The position numbers and the translations under genes were made by a program. This document shows positions 1-8,968 of a DNA stretch of 64,000 bases, in pieces. This DNA comes from an uncultured Granulosicoccaceae bacterium (GTDB lineage Bacteria; Pseudomonadota; Gammaproteobacteria; Granulosicoccales; Granulosicoccaceae). Positions within the stretch are counted from its first letter, which is position 1; the number at the start of each line of letters is the position of its first letter. Under the pieces are notes generated by a model. The model saw nothing but the letters and a program-made list of their open reading frames with translations, did no database searches and was not told the origin of the DNA. The DNA lies in the NCBI GenBank assembly GCA_937998875.1, contig CALLBO010000003.1, positions 28,158 to 92,157 of the forward strand. The letters are read 5' to 3'.

Positions 1-1
1 T

Positions 2-139
2 AACGAAAAAGCCCATGTGAAGCGCTATCGCGATGCGCTGCTCGAAGCACGTGATGGCTTAACCGAGCTCGTCTATACCGAAAATCCCGCGTACAGACCG
101 CGGCCGAAACATCATGTTATGCCACAACGGGGCGGTTAG
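2..139 (+). CDS. C-terminal fragment of an unrecognised protein
   Basis: An open frame enters from the left edge and ends at TAG 137-139, giving the last 45 residues of a protein whose start lies outside the window. The tail is basic and proline-rich (ENPAYRPRPKHH). It ends 38 bp before the solute-binding protein gene on the same strand, so it may belong to the same transcription unit. The fragment is too short to assign; a sulfatase or other catabolic enzyme is possible from context only. Confidence 0.5.
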   Translation, partial: NEKAHVKRYRDALLEARDGLTELVYTENPAYRPRPKHHVMPQRGG

Positions 140-177
140 CCTCATTAAACATCACTACCCGGAGGAAGGATAATCAA

Positions 178-1452
178 ATGAAAAGATTACTCACAACGCT
201 ACTGTCTGCATCACTGTTTGCGGGTGTAGCAGCTACTACCACAGTACATGCGCAGGACGAAATCAATGTCGTCATGTTTGGCATGCCTTACACCAAAGGT
301 CTTCAAGCCATTGCCGGTGATTTTGAAAAAGAAACTGGTATAAAGGCCAATATTGATGTGATCGGTCAGGACGTTTTTGAAAACCGTATAACCCTTTCGT
401 TTACCGGCAATACCGGTGACATTGATGTAGTACATACACCGGTTATTCAGGTGCAGCGCTGGGTTGCAGCAGACTGGTTAAAGCCTATCACTGCAGAAGT
501 TGATGCCATGGCTGTGAAGTCAGACATCATGGCGGGTCCGCTGGATGCCTATAAGATCAATGGTGAACAGTGGGCGGTACCTTATATGGCGGCGACCGGT
601 CTGATGACTTATCGCAAAGATATTCTCGAAGCCGCGGGTGTTGAAGTACCACAAACTTGGGAAGAAATGCTTGCAGTTGCCGCGAAAGTTCACTCCGATG
701 AGACTGCAGCAATTGCCATGCGTGCGGTACCGGGGCAGGGTTTTAACATGTTTATCTTCCCGATGGTGATGCGTGCCTATGGGGGTAAATTCTTTGAAGA
801 CTACACCGCAGGTGACCTGACACCGGCTATCAATTCACCGGAAACACTGGAGGCGCTGAATGTCTATATGAAGCTGCTTAACGAGTACGGACCACAAGGC
901 GCTGGCAATTTTAACTTTGCGGAAGTTCAGGCGGCAGCGCAAAATGGTCAGATTACTTTTGCAGTCGAGGGTACTGGAATAGCGGCTTCATTAGTTGACC
1001 CTGATAAAAGTAAGTTTGCAGATAAGACCGGCATCACCTTGCCACCTGGTGGACCGGCTGGACGATCTCCGGCTATTGCAGTACATGGGCTGGGTATTCC
1101 AGCATCAGCGAAGAATCCGGAGCTATCTGCAAAGTTTATTGAGTGGGCCGTAAGCGCCGAAACTATGACCAAGATTGCGCTGGCTCAGCCGTTTTCGAAC
1201 TTTACTACCCAGTCAGTTGCACAGAACGAAGAGGTTATCGCCAAGTACTCAAAAGTGCATCCTGATTTTCTGGCGGTACAGGCTGAAGCACTTAATCTTG
1301 CGGTCGGTCATTACCGTCCGTTGCTGCCGGAATGGCCAGCGCTTGGACAGGCGATAGGTGAGAATATCAACGGTGCACTCAACGGTTTGATGTCGCCGGA
1401 AGAAGCACTGGAAGCCGCAGAGCAGGAGATGAGAGATATTCTCGGGCTCTAG
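178..1452 (+). CDS. ABC sugar transporter, periplasmic solute-binding protein (family 1)
   Basis: A 424-residue family 1 extracellular solute-binding protein that should capture a sugar or oligosaccharide in the periplasm and deliver it to the two permeases downstream. The N-terminus is a Sec signal peptide: MKRLL, a hydrophobic core, then a likely cleavage after VHA near residue 25. A strong Shine-Dalgarno sequence (CGGAGGAAGGA) precedes ATG 178. The body has the usual two-lobe features, such as the NVVMFGMPYTKG start of lobe 1 and a FIEWAVS segment near the C-terminus. The next genes are two MalF/MalG-type permeases, a sulfatase and an ATPase, so the ligand is probably a sulfated or desulfated carbohydrate; that is inference. 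Confidence 0.9.
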   Translation: MKRLLTTLLSASLFAGVAATTTVHAQDEINVVMFGMPYTKGLQAIAGDFEKETGIKANIDVIGQDVFENRITLSFTGNTGDIDVVHTPVIQVQRWVAADWLKPITAEVDAMAVKSDIMAGPLDAYKINGEQWAVPYMAATGLMTYRKDILEAAGVEVPQTWEEMLAVAAKVHSDETAAIAMRAVPGQGFNMFIFPMVMRAYGGKFFEDYTAGDLTPAINSPETLEALNVYMKLLNEYGPQGAGNFNFAEVQAAAQNGQITFAVEGTGIAASLVDPDKSKFADKTGITLPPGGPAGRSPAIAVHGLGIPASAKNPELSAKFIEWAVSAETMTKIALAQPFSNFTTQSVAQNEEVIAKYSKVHPDFLAVQAEALNLAVGHYRPLLPEWPALGQAIGENINGALNGLMSPEEALEAAEQEMRDILGL

Positions 1453-1474
1453 AGCAACGCAAGTAGTTACTTAC

Positions 1475-1508
1475 AAAGCGCCCGGTTGTGTAAGCTGCCG
1501 GGCGCTTT
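1475..1508 (+). terminator. Hairpin between binding-protein and permease genes (attenuator or partial terminator)
   Basis: A perfect 11-bp stem (AAAGCGCCCGG / CCGGGCGCTTT) with a 12-nt loop lies 23 bp after the binding-protein stop. No long T-run follows. It therefore more likely stabilises the upstream message or partly terminates, giving more binding protein than permease, as known between malE and malF. Confidence 0.7.
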
Positions 1509-1542
1509 CATTGGCATCTGTCCAATCGAAGCTTTCACATAA

Positions 1543-2433
1543 ATGACATCAAAACCACAACCTCGTGCAACCGCGGAGCTTGAGCGCGGTTATCGAAACA
1601 TGCTGCTTCCAGCTGTTTTTGCAGTGGGGATATTCGCAATTGTACCACTCGCTGGAATGCTGGCGCTTTCATTTAGTGACTATCACCTGATACGCGGTAC
1701 CAATTGGGATTTCGGTTTCAAGAACTTTGTCCGTCTGGTATCAGACAAGCGTTTAATGGGGTCTGTCTATGCGATGTCTGTTCTGTCTTTCTTTGGGGTA
1801 TTAACACAGGTTCTCATTGGTGCAGCCATCGCGGTTGGGTTGAGCAAGATTGTTGGTAAATGGCGACTGGGACGAGTGCTGTTTCTATTACCATATGCTG
1901 TACCTCATGTAGCAGTGGCGCTTATCTGGTTGTCTTTGTTTACACCAACCCTTTCACCAATAAATGCGTTTTTCGATTTATTCGGTATAACGGTGCCATC
2001 TTTTCTGACCACGCAAAATGGTGCCTTGTTTGCCATTGTTATGGCTGATACCTGGACCAATTTCCCGTTCGCTATGTTGATTATACTCGCGGCATTGCAG
2101 GGTATCTCTCCAGACCTTGATGAGGCTGCCGCGCTTGATGGAGCTACCCGCGTTCAATCCTTTTTTTATGTGACTTTGCCGCTGCTGATACCGGCCTTTT
2201 TGATGGTCACACTGTTTCGATTTATTGATTCGCTAAAGCACTTCCCGATGATCTTTGTTATGACCAAGGGTGGGCCAGGCAGATCAACGCAGGCAACTAA
2301 TTATTACGCCTATATACAGACATTTCAGAATTCCAATGTCGCCTACGGTGCTGCCATCGCGGTGACACTATTTATTGTGGCAGCTATTATCAGTTTCTAT
2401 GTGGCCAGGCTTAATCAGCGGATAACATCGTGA
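1543..2433 (+). CDS. ABC sugar transporter permease (MalF/UgpA type)
   Basis: A 296-residue inner-membrane permease with about six hydrophobic helices. The cytoplasmic EAA loop that docks on the ATPase is clear near residues 203-224 (DEAAALDGATRVQSFF, then TLPLLIP). Length is typical for the MalF/UgpA class without the long periplasmic insert of E. coli MalF. It starts at ATG 1543 after the attenuator hairpin, and its end overlaps the next permease by 4 bp, showing translational coupling. It pairs with the MalG-type subunit to form the channel. Confidence 0.9.
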   Translation: MTSKPQPRATAELERGYRNMLLPAVFAVGIFAIVPLAGMLALSFSDYHLIRGTNWDFGFKNFVRLVSDKRLMGSVYAMSVLSFFGVLTQVLIGAAIAVGLSKIVGKWRLGRVLFLLPYAVPHVAVALIWLSLFTPTLSPINAFFDLFGITVPSFLTTQNGALFAIVMADTWTNFPFAMLIILAALQGISPDLDEAAALDGATRVQSFFYVTLPLLIPAFLMVTLFRFIDSLKHFPMIFVMTKGGPGRSTQATNYYAYIQTFQNSNVAYGAAIAVTLFIVAAIISFYVARLNQRITS

Positions 2434-3260
2434 TTGATAACACGTCCTCATTTCGCGTTAAAAAGGCATTCGGTGTAACCATAATGCTGGTGCTGCTGTT
2501 CTTCGCTGCATTGCCCACTGTGTGGGTGCTGATCATGTCATTTCGCGAACAAGCGGAAATTTTTGAGCCGATCTGGGAGAGCCCGTTGGCAGTAACGCTT
2601 GATAACTACCGGGGCATTGCACGTTCGGATTTTCCAAAAGCATTGTTGAACAGTTTTATCTGTGCAGGCAGTTCAACATTACTCGCGATGATAGTCGGAG
2701 TGCCAGCGGGTTTTGCACTGGCCAAGTCGCGCTTGTCTGGAAAGTTTTATGCGTCCTGGTTGTTGCTGTTGTTACGCATGGCACCTCCGGTAGGATTTGT
2801 GATACCGCTTTTTCTGCTCTACGTGAATGCTGGTTTGATTGATACGTACTTCGGCCTGATCGTCGCGTATATGACGCTGACACTGCCGTTGATTGTCTGG
2901 TCTATGTGGAATTCATTTGCGCAGGTACCAGATGAATTGATCGAGGCTGCCATCATGGACGGTGCAACTCTTGGCAAGGCTTTTCTGCAGGTTGCACTTC
3001 CCGCTGCACGACCCGGTGCAGTAGCCGCTGCCATATTGGGTTTTCTTATCGTCTGGAATGACTTCTTCTATGCGTTGATTATCACCCGATCATCCACCGT
3101 TACTGCTCCTGTGGCGGTAATGAATTTTATTTCCTACGACAGTGTTGACTGGGGTTCCATTGCTGTTGCAAGTATTGCACTCACCTTACCTATTTTGCCC
3201 CTGATGGTAATCGCGAATCGCTATATTGTTCAGTCACTATCGGGTGCGGTTAAAGGATAA
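2430..3260 (+). CDS. ABC sugar transporter permease (MalG/UgpE type)
   Basis: A 276-residue permease, partner of the preceding MalF-type subunit. It starts with GTG at 2430, inside the GTGA overlap with the upstream stop. It has six predicted helices and an EAA loop (IEAAIMDGATLGKAFLQVAL) near residues 171-190. The C-terminus (VQSLSGAVKG) is typical of this class. The sulfatase gene begins 3 bp after its stop, so transport and desulfation are transcribed together. Confidence 0.9.
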   Translation: MIDNTSSFRVKKAFGVTIMLVLLFFAALPTVWVLIMSFREQAEIFEPIWESPLAVTLDNYRGIARSDFPKALLNSFICAGSSTLLAMIVGVPAGFALAKSRLSGKFYASWLLLLLRMAPPVGFVIPLFLLYVNAGLIDTYFGLIVAYMTLTLPLIVWSMWNSFAQVPDELIEAAIMDGATLGKAFLQVALPAARPGAVAAAILGFLIVWNDFFYALIITRSSTVTAPVAVMNFISYDSVDWGSIAVASIALTLPILPLMVIANRYIVQSLSGAVKG

Positions 3261-3263
3261 AGA

Positions 3264-4757
3264 ATGTCAGATCGACCGAATATTGTTTTTATACTCACCG
3301 ATCAGCAACGGTATGACACCATCGCAGCGATGGGGTTTGATCATATGATCACTCCAAATCTTGATCGACTGGCGCGTCAGGGTACTGCTTTTGAAAACAT
3401 GTATATCACAGCGCCTTCCTGTGCGCCGTCTCGTGCTTCGTTGTTCAGTGGGGTCTATCCACACACCAATGGTGTGTTCCGCAACGATGAGCCGTGGAAT
3501 TACTGTTGGGTAAAAGACCTTGCAGAGGGTGGTTATCGCACCGTAAATGTTGGCAAGATGCATACTATGCCGGTAGAGGGTCCGTTCGGTTTTCATGAGC
3601 GGCACGTCGTGGAAAACAAGGATCGTGATCATCCCAATCTGCCGTTCTATCTCGATAACTGGGATAAAGCCTATTTTTTACGCGGTCTACGTAAGCCATC
3701 ACGGGTATCGCAACGTGAGCGTGATGATTACGATGAACTGCTTGGTGCATGGGTGTGGGAGCACGATGAGATTATGCACCCCGATGTTTTTGTTGGTCAG
3801 ATGGCGTGTTGGTGGATAGACCGTTATCCGGGGGAAGATCCTTTCTTTCTGCAAGTCGGCTTACCGGGACCACACCCGCCTTACGATCCAACAGAACAAT
3901 ACCTTGAGATGTATACAGGCCGTGAGATGCCGGCGCCTATACCACCGGACCCTGAATCTCAGCCTGAAGCCATGCAGGAGTTGCGTAAGTTTCATTTGGG
4001 TGAAGATGCTGATGGCGTTGTGCATCTTGCAGACCCAACACCTGAACAGTCACAACGGCAGAGAGCGCATTACTACGCCAACGTCACCATGATCGATAAA
4101 CAGGTTGGCGATATTCTGGACACGCTTGAAAAGCGTGGCGCTCTTGATAACACCATCATCATCTTCACTTCGGACCATGGTGATTGCCTTGGTGATCACG
4201 GTCATTCACAAAAGTGGAATATGTATGAACCCACTGTTCATGTACCAGCGTTGATTTCGTGGCCCGGTCATATACCTGAAGGGCAGCGGGTGAGTGATCT
4301 GGTGGCGTTGTTTGATCTGGGGCCGACAATACTTGAATACGCCGGTATTGAACCACCAGAGTGGATGGAGGCAACCTCGCTGCAACCGTATTTAGGTGGT
4401 AAACAGCAGGCAGAGCGGCAACGGGTTTATGCAGAGCACTCTAACGATGCGCTACTTACCGGTACGCGCTTTATGACTATGATTCGTGATGGTGCAATAA
4501 AACTGGTGCATTTTGTCGATTCTGAAAATGGTCAGTTGTTTGATCTCGATAATGATCCGGATGAGCAGGTTAACTTATGGCACGATCCGGCATATGCTGA
4601 AAAACGTGCTTACCTGATCAATGAAATTCTTAACTGGCGACTGGAGAGTAGTCTGCACACGCAGGGATTTATAGAAGCCTGTATACGGGGTGAGCAGGCG
4701 ATGATGTCACCGCCGTGTACACCCGCACGAGGCCAGCATCGTGAAGGAAGCAGATAG
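3264..4757 (+). CDS. Type I sulfatase (formylglycine-dependent)
   Basis: A 497-residue sulfatase of the alkaline-phosphatase fold that hydrolyses a sulfate ester. The signature C-x-P-S-R is present as [14 protein letters not shown], with Cys53 as the residue converted to formylglycine. Calcium-site motifs are visible at the start ([11 protein letters not shown]) and middle ([13 protein letters not shown]), and a conserved substrate-side lysine lies in [11 protein letters not shown]. No signal peptide is seen: [11 protein letters not shown] begins directly with the first beta strand, so the enzyme looks cytoplasmic and acts after uptake. It lies between transporter genes, and its activating enzyme is encoded at 6426-7355. 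The substrate cannot be read from sequence; choline sulfatase and sugar sulfatases share this layout. Confidence 0.93.
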   Translation: MSDRPNIVFILTDQQRYDTIAAMGFDHMITPNLDRLARQGTAFENMYITAPSCAPSRASLFSGVYPHTNGVFRNDEPWNYCWVKDLAEGGYRTVNVGKMHTMPVEGPFGFHERHVVENKDRDHPNLPFYLDNWDKAYFLRGLRKPSRVSQRERDDYDELLGAWVWEHDEIMHPDVFVGQMACWWIDRYPGEDPFFLQVGLPGPHPPYDPTEQYLEMYTGREMPAPIPPDPESQPEAMQELRKFHLGEDADGVVHLADPTPEQSQRQRAHYYANVTMIDKQVGDILDTLEKRGALDNTIIIFTSDHGDCLGDHGHSQKWNMYEPTVHVPALISWPGHIPEGQRVSDLVALFDLGPTILEYAGIEPPEWMEATSLQPYLGGKQQAERQRVYAEHSNDALLTGTRFMTMIRDGAIKLVHFVDSENGQLFDLDNDPDEQVNLWHDPAYAEKRAYLINEILNWRLESSLHTQGFIEACIRGEQAMMSPPCTPARGQHREGSR

Positions 4758-4759
4758 CA

Positions 4760-5764
4760 ATGGCGAGGATTGAGCTTAAAAATGTTGAGAAGGCATTCGG
4801 TAAAGTAGAAGTCATCAAGCCGTTGAATCTTGAGATAGAAGACGGTGAATTTGTGGTTTTTGTCGGCCCGTCAGGATGTGGAAAATCCACACTTCTCAGG
4901 CTCATTGCCGGGCTGGAAGATACCACTGCCGGTACCATTGAGATAGATGGCAGAGATTCAACCAGCATGCCACCGGGTAAGCGTGGTCTAGCTATGGTGT
5001 TTCAAAGCTATGCGCTGTACCCGCATATGACTGTGCGAAAAAACATCGCCTTCCCTATGCGAATGGCGAAGATACCCCGCGCCGAGCAAAAACAACGAAT
5101 AGAATCCGCAGCGCAAGTACTCAACTTAACCGATTATCTGGATAGAAGACCCGGTCAACTTTCCGGTGGGCAGCGCCAACGCGTTGCCATTGGTCGTGCG
5201 ATTGTACGTGAGCCCTCAGCTTTCCTGTTTGATGAACCGCTTTCAAATCTTGATGCTGCATTGCGGGTCGGGATGCGCATGGAGATCACTGAACTACACA
5301 AACGGCTTGAAACAACGATGGTCTATGTTACGCATGATCAGGTTGAAGCGATGACCATGGCAGACAAAATTGTCGTTCTTCATGATGGTGTTATAGAGCA
5401 GGTGGGCAGTCCGCTGGAGCTTTACAACAGGCCGGTGAATTTGTTTGTGGCCGGGTTTATTGGTTCACCGAAAATGAATATTATCGATGGTGGGCAAGCA
5501 CCGGGAATTGATGCGTACAAAATCGGCATCAGGCCCGAGCATATTAATATCTCAACCGAGAGCGGATTATGGGAGGCAACGGTTGGTGTCGCAGAGCATC
5601 TTGGAAGCGATACTTTCTTTCATGCCAGAGTTGATGGGATGTCTGATCCGATAACAGTCCGAACGGACGGTAGTATGCAGGTTAACCGCGGTAGTACTAT
5701 TTATCTGTCACCGGACGAACAGAAAATCCATCGCTTTGACGCTCAGGGTATACGCATTGATTGA
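4760..5764 (+). CDS. ABC sugar transporter ATP-binding protein (MalK/UgpC type)
   Basis: A 334-residue ATPase that powers the importer encoded by the preceding genes. Motifs in order: Walker [10 protein letters not shown] (residues 36-44), Q-loop [14 protein letters not shown] signature LSGGQRQR, Walker [14 protein letters not shown], and the switch histidine in [14 protein letters not shown]. The C-terminal third has the regulatory OB/TOBE-like domain (IGIRPEHI). It starts at ATG 4760, directly after the sulfatase stop, so one operon encodes the whole transporter plus sulfatase. Confidence 0.93.
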   Translation: MARIELKNVEKAFGKVEVIKPLNLEIEDGEFVVFVGPSGCGKSTLLRLIAGLEDTTAGTIEIDGRDSTSMPPGKRGLAMVFQSYALYPHMTVRKNIAFPMRMAKIPRAEQKQRIESAAQVLNLTDYLDRRPGQLSGGQRQRVAIGRAIVREPSAFLFDEPLSNLDAALRVGMRMEITELHKRLETTMVYVTHDQVEAMTMADKIVVLHDGVIEQVGSPLELYNRPVNLFVAGFIGSPKMNIIDGGQAPGIDAYKIGIRPEHINISTESGLWEATVGVAEHLGSDTFFHARVDGMSDPITVRTDGSMQVNRGSTIYLSPDEQKIHRFDAQGIRID

Positions 5765-5802
5765 CTGTCACCATGCCGCAGATTCAAGAGGTATGAGTAC
5801 TG

Positions 5803-6429
5803 TTGGACTTTGAAATTGTTGTCGAGGAAGTGCAGCCAGAGGTGCTTCGATACCAGCTCTATGCGTTGGATCAACCTGTTACTTTCGGGCAATTTATCAA
5901 CGCCCTTGCTAGTGACAAGGCAAGTGATGCGGAGTTTCGGCAGCAATTCAATTCACTACTCGCTGAAGCGCCGTTTGAAGCGTATCGCATTGAGACGCCT
6001 GCATTATCGTTACTGTCTCTTGATGATTCATTCGAGTTCGTATTGATTAACGCGCCGGCGTTGTTGCATCGTACAACAGATGCGATAACGTTCGCACAGT
6101 ATTTTGAACAATCCGAAGCCGATGTAGTCGTGTTTAAGAGTCTCGGTGGCGATGCAATTCTGATAGCGCCAGTATCGTTAGGAAGTTATGAATATTGTAA
6201 TCATCTTGCAGTCTTTGTTCGCAGTGCTCCTGAGTCTCAGGTTCAGTCGCTTTGGCAAATGGTGGGGCAGGTGCTGATGCGGGACGTCTGCACTGAACCG
6301 CGTTGGTTTAGCACTGAAGGCAGTGGTGTGGCGTGGTTGCATGTTCGCATTGACTCTCGACCAAAGTACTACGGTTATAAAAAATATGCAGTTGTGCGTG
6401 GTGGGTGTAATCCAGAGGCCCTGAGATGA
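5803..6429 (+). CDS. DUF6940-like protein of unknown function
   Basis: A 208-residue soluble protein without signal peptide or membrane segment. I believe it matches the uncharacterised DUF6940 family, on the basis of the C-terminal pattern WFSTEGSGVAWLHVRIDSRP followed by KYYGYKKY; that assignment is from memory and moderate. The start is TTG 5803, since an in-frame stop at 5794 blocks upstream starts and AAGAGGT lies just before. It sits between the transporter ATPase and the sulfatase-maturing enzyme and overlaps the latter by 4 bp (ATGA), so it is probably co-expressed with the sulfatase system. No catalytic motif is apparent. Confidence 0.6.
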   Translation: MDFEIVVEEVQPEVLRYQLYALDQPVTFGQFINALASDKASDAEFRQQFNSLLAEAPFEAYRIETPALSLLSLDDSFEFVLINAPALLHRTTDAITFAQYFEQSEADVVVFKSLGGDAILIAPVSLGSYEYCNHLAVFVRSAPESQVQSLWQMVGQVLMRDVCTEPRWFSTEGSGVAWLHVRIDSRPKYYGYKKYAVVRGGCNPEALR

Positions 6430-7355
6430 CCTGCTGTCCGCCGTCGTCATCGCCATCGGAAGAGTCTTTCACGCCAACGGTTTTCACACCGTCGGAGGCT
6501 GCAGTTCGGCCTGCGTCTGTCATGATTCCTGGTGGCACCGGGTTTATTGGTACAGACAAACCTTACATTCGGTTTGATGGGGAAGGTCCGTTAAGGAAAG
6601 GTCAGGTGGGCGCGTTCACTATGTCTCAAGGTTCTATAAGTAATGCGGATTTTGCAGCGTTTGTGGCGGATACCGGTTATATAACAGAGGCGGAGCACTA
6701 TGGCTGGTCATTCGTGTTCTGGAATCAGGTACCGGATTACGTCGGTGATACCCAAGCGGTACCTGGAGCTACGTGGTGGCGTCGGGTAGATGGAGCATCA
6801 TGGCGATACATTACCGGGCCTCGCTGTGCATTGATTAATGATCTGCAGGATCATCCAGTGGTTCATATTTCGTGGAATGATGCTATGGCTTATTGCTCTT
6901 GGGCGGGGGGGCGGTTACCGACGGAACTTGAGTGGGAGCATGCAGCTCGCGGTGGTCTAACGGACGCACGCTTTCCGTGGGGTGACGCAGAGCCGGACGA
7001 CGAAAAGAACATTTTTTGTAATATCTGGCAAGGACGTTTTCCTCAGAACAACACCTTGAAAGATGGTTACCAGGCCACCGCCCCGGCTTTGTCATTCGAG
7101 CCGAATGGATATGGCTTGTACAATATGGTTGGTAATGTGTGGGACTGGACTGCAGAGACACATCGGGTTCCGGGTCGTCGTAGTGCATCGGGTTCTGATC
7201 ATTTGCAGGCAGCCAGCCCTAACAAGGTTGCTAAGGGTGGATCGTTCCTGTGCCACAAAAGCTATTGCTACCGATACCGTATTGCAGCGCGAATCGGCAA
7301 TGCACCGGACAGCACAACCACTCATATGGGCTTCAGGGTGGTGTGGGATCGCTAG
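6426..7355 (+). CDS. Formylglycine-generating enzyme (sulfatase-modifying factor)
   Basis: A 309-residue FGE/SUMF1-type oxidase that converts the active-site cysteine of sulfatases to formylglycine using O2 and copper. Both catalytic cysteines are present in GGSFLCHKSYCYRYR (Cys276 and Cys281), followed by the family ending NAPDSTTTHMGFRVV. Other family blocks are RLPTELEWEHAARGG and GLYNMVGNVWDWTAE. There is no signal peptide, matching the cytoplasmic sulfatase at 3264. The start overlaps the preceding gene (ATGA), so it is the last gene of the importer/sulfatase block. The intact Cys pair separates it from the many FGE-domain homologues with other roles. Confidence 0.95.
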   Translation: MTCCPPSSSPSEESFTPTVFTPSEAAVRPASVMIPGGTGFIGTDKPYIRFDGEGPLRKGQVGAFTMSQGSISNADFAAFVADTGYITEAEHYGWSFVFWNQVPDYVGDTQAVPGATWWRRVDGASWRYITGPRCALINDLQDHPVVHISWNDAMAYCSWAGGRLPTELEWEHAARGGLTDARFPWGDAEPDDEKNIFCNIWQGRFPQNNTLKDGYQATAPALSFEPNGYGLYNMVGNVWDWTAETHRVPGRRSASGSDHLQAASPNKVAKGGSFLCHKSYCYRYRIAARIGNAPDSTTTHMGFRVVWDR

Positions 7356-7426
7356 TCTCTTATTGAATCGAGAGCCTATTTGAATCGTCGACTGTTCTGT
7401 AGAGGTCTGTTGTATTGATTGACCCG

Positions 7427-8389
7427 TCAGGAATTCGAAACCATAAGAGCATCTACCTTGTCTCTTGTGGGCATTGCGGGAGAAGTACCAGCCTTTGTTA
7501 CTGATAATCCCGCGACTGCACATGCAAAATGGGCGGCTTCCACCGGGCTTTGATTCTGTGCAAGTGCCGCCGCAAAACCACCGTTAAAAGCATCACCCGC
7601 TCCGGTGGTTTCAACCACGGGGCCTGCATTAACTGCAGGTATATGAACTGACTGATCTTTACTGTGTAACAGCGCACCCTGCTCACCGAGGGTAATCAAG
7701 GCTGTTCCGACTCCCTTTTGCAGCAGTACGTCACCTGCTGCTTTCGCATCTGAAATTGACGATACTTTAACACCTGTATAAACCTCAACTTCTGTTTCAT
7801 TGGGTGTTACATAGTCGCATAGCTGGAATACAGCATCGTCTAATGGTTCTGCAGGTGCGGTATTCAATATGGTAGTAACACCGGCGCTACGAGCAATACT
7901 GAGTGCATGCTCGGCGGCTGCTATTGGTTGTTCCAACTGGGTTATAAAAACATCTGATTTTTCAATGGTCGATTTTATTTTATCAATGTATGCCGTATCT
8001 ATAGTCATTGCAGCACCAGGGCAAACAATAATGGCGTTGTCTCCGGTTTTGTCATCAATAAATATGTAGGCGGAACCGGTGTAGCTGTTTTCGATTTGTT
8101 CTACGTGTGCTGTAATGTTCTCGTGGGAGTATAGGTCCAGGGCTAATTGGGCGAAAGCATCTTTACCGAGTTTGCTAATAAAGGACACATTCGCATTGCA
8201 TCGCGCTGCAGCAACTGCTTGATTGGAGCCTTTGCCACCCGGACCCAGCGCAAAGCTTTCGCCTAGAATGGTTTCACCCATGTGCGGCTGCCGGGTTGCT
8301 CTGTAGGCAGCGTCAGCAACGAATACACCAAGGATAGATACTGACCCGGTACGAACAACATCAGGCCCATTGCGAACAATATCAGGCAT
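7427..8389 (-). CDS. PfkB-family sugar kinase (ribokinase-like)
   Basis: A 320-residue ribokinase-type kinase. It shows the N-terminal substrate motif GPGGKGSNQAVAAARC and the C-terminal ATP/catalytic motif ETTGAGDAFNGGFAAALA, whose Asp is the catalytic base. It should phosphorylate a pentose or related sugar in the cytoplasm. The start at 8389 overlaps the upstream RbsD/FucU-like gene by 8 bp, an arrangement typical of ribose-type operons. The first 15 residues are an unusual lead-in, so a later start is possible. It converges on the FGE gene; a 71-bp gap separates them and no clear terminator is seen. Confidence 0.88.
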   Translation of the reverse strand: MPDIVRNGPDVVRTGSVSILGVFVADAAYRATRQPHMGETILGESFALGPGGKGSNQAVAAARCNANVSFISKLGKDAFAQLALDLYSHENITAHVEQIENSYTGSAYIFIDDKTGDNAIIVCPGAAMTIDTAYIDKIKSTIEKSDVFITQLEQPIAAAEHALSIARSAGVTTILNTAPAEPLDDAVFQLCDYVTPNETEVEVYTGVKVSSISDAKAAGDVLLQKGVGTALITLGEQGALLHSKDQSVHIPAVNAGPVVETTGAGDAFNGGFAAALAQNQSPVEAAHFACAVAGLSVTKAGTSPAMPTRDKVDALMVSNS

Positions 8390-8831
8390 CAGGAGGGATA
8401 ACTCCTTTGGTTAAAATGAAGCACCCGTAAAAACGACGTTCACCGGTGGTAACTACTGCGTAGGCTTTTTTTGCTCTGTCGTAAAATGCGAATCTTTCCA
8501 CTGGAACCAATGGCCAGGGCTTGCCCTCTGCGTTATTAATAACGCTTTGAACTTCTGATTGCACTTCGGTTATTTCATCAGGTGCGCCAACAACTTCCAT
8601 GCGCTGGGCTGCATCATCAATAAATGTGTCCAGCGGCATCACCGAAAGCACGGCTTCCACAGCACGTGGTGCTGGAGCCTCAATGCGTAGTAACTTGCCG
8701 ATTGCAGTTTGACGTGCGACTGAATCTGCCGGAAAATTAGTATCGCTAATCACCAGGTAGTCTCCGTGCCCCATAGCACGCAGCGCGTAAAGTACATCGG
8801 CGTTAAGTAAAGGATCGAGGTTTTTTAGCAT
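8382..8831 (-). CDS. RbsD/FucU-family sugar mutarotase
   Basis: A 149-residue RbsD/FucU-fold protein that speeds interconversion of sugar anomers. The family opening LKNLDPLLNADVLYALRAMG is followed by GHGDYLVISDTNFPADS with the conserved catalytic His and Asp region. I take ATG 8831 as start because AAGGGA lies just upstream and the family begins at this residue; the frame stays open further upstream to 8918. The C-terminal Tyr motif (FYGCFILTKGV) fits FucU. It is translationally coupled to the downstream kinase. Whether it serves ribose, fucose or another sugar is open, though a COG3618 lactonase and a fucose-dehydrogenase-like reductase lie nearby. Confidence 0.85.
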   Translation of the reverse strand: MLKNLDPLLNADVLYALRAMGHGDYLVISDTNFPADSVARQTAIGKLLRIEAPAPRAVEAVLSVMPLDTFIDDAAQRMEVVGAPDEITEVQSEVQSVINNAEGKPWPLVPVERFAFYDRAKKAYAVVTTGERRFYGCFILTKGVIPPDA

Positions 8832-8968
8832 GTTTTTCCCTTGAGCTGCCTTAAGTTGCTGGCGATGTTGCACCATATCAACAAAAAATCGCCGGAGCGT
8901 CAATAACTTCTGCGACACTGGTCAAGTGTGTATAACGGATCTCAACTCGCTGAAACGGTAACAGACTC

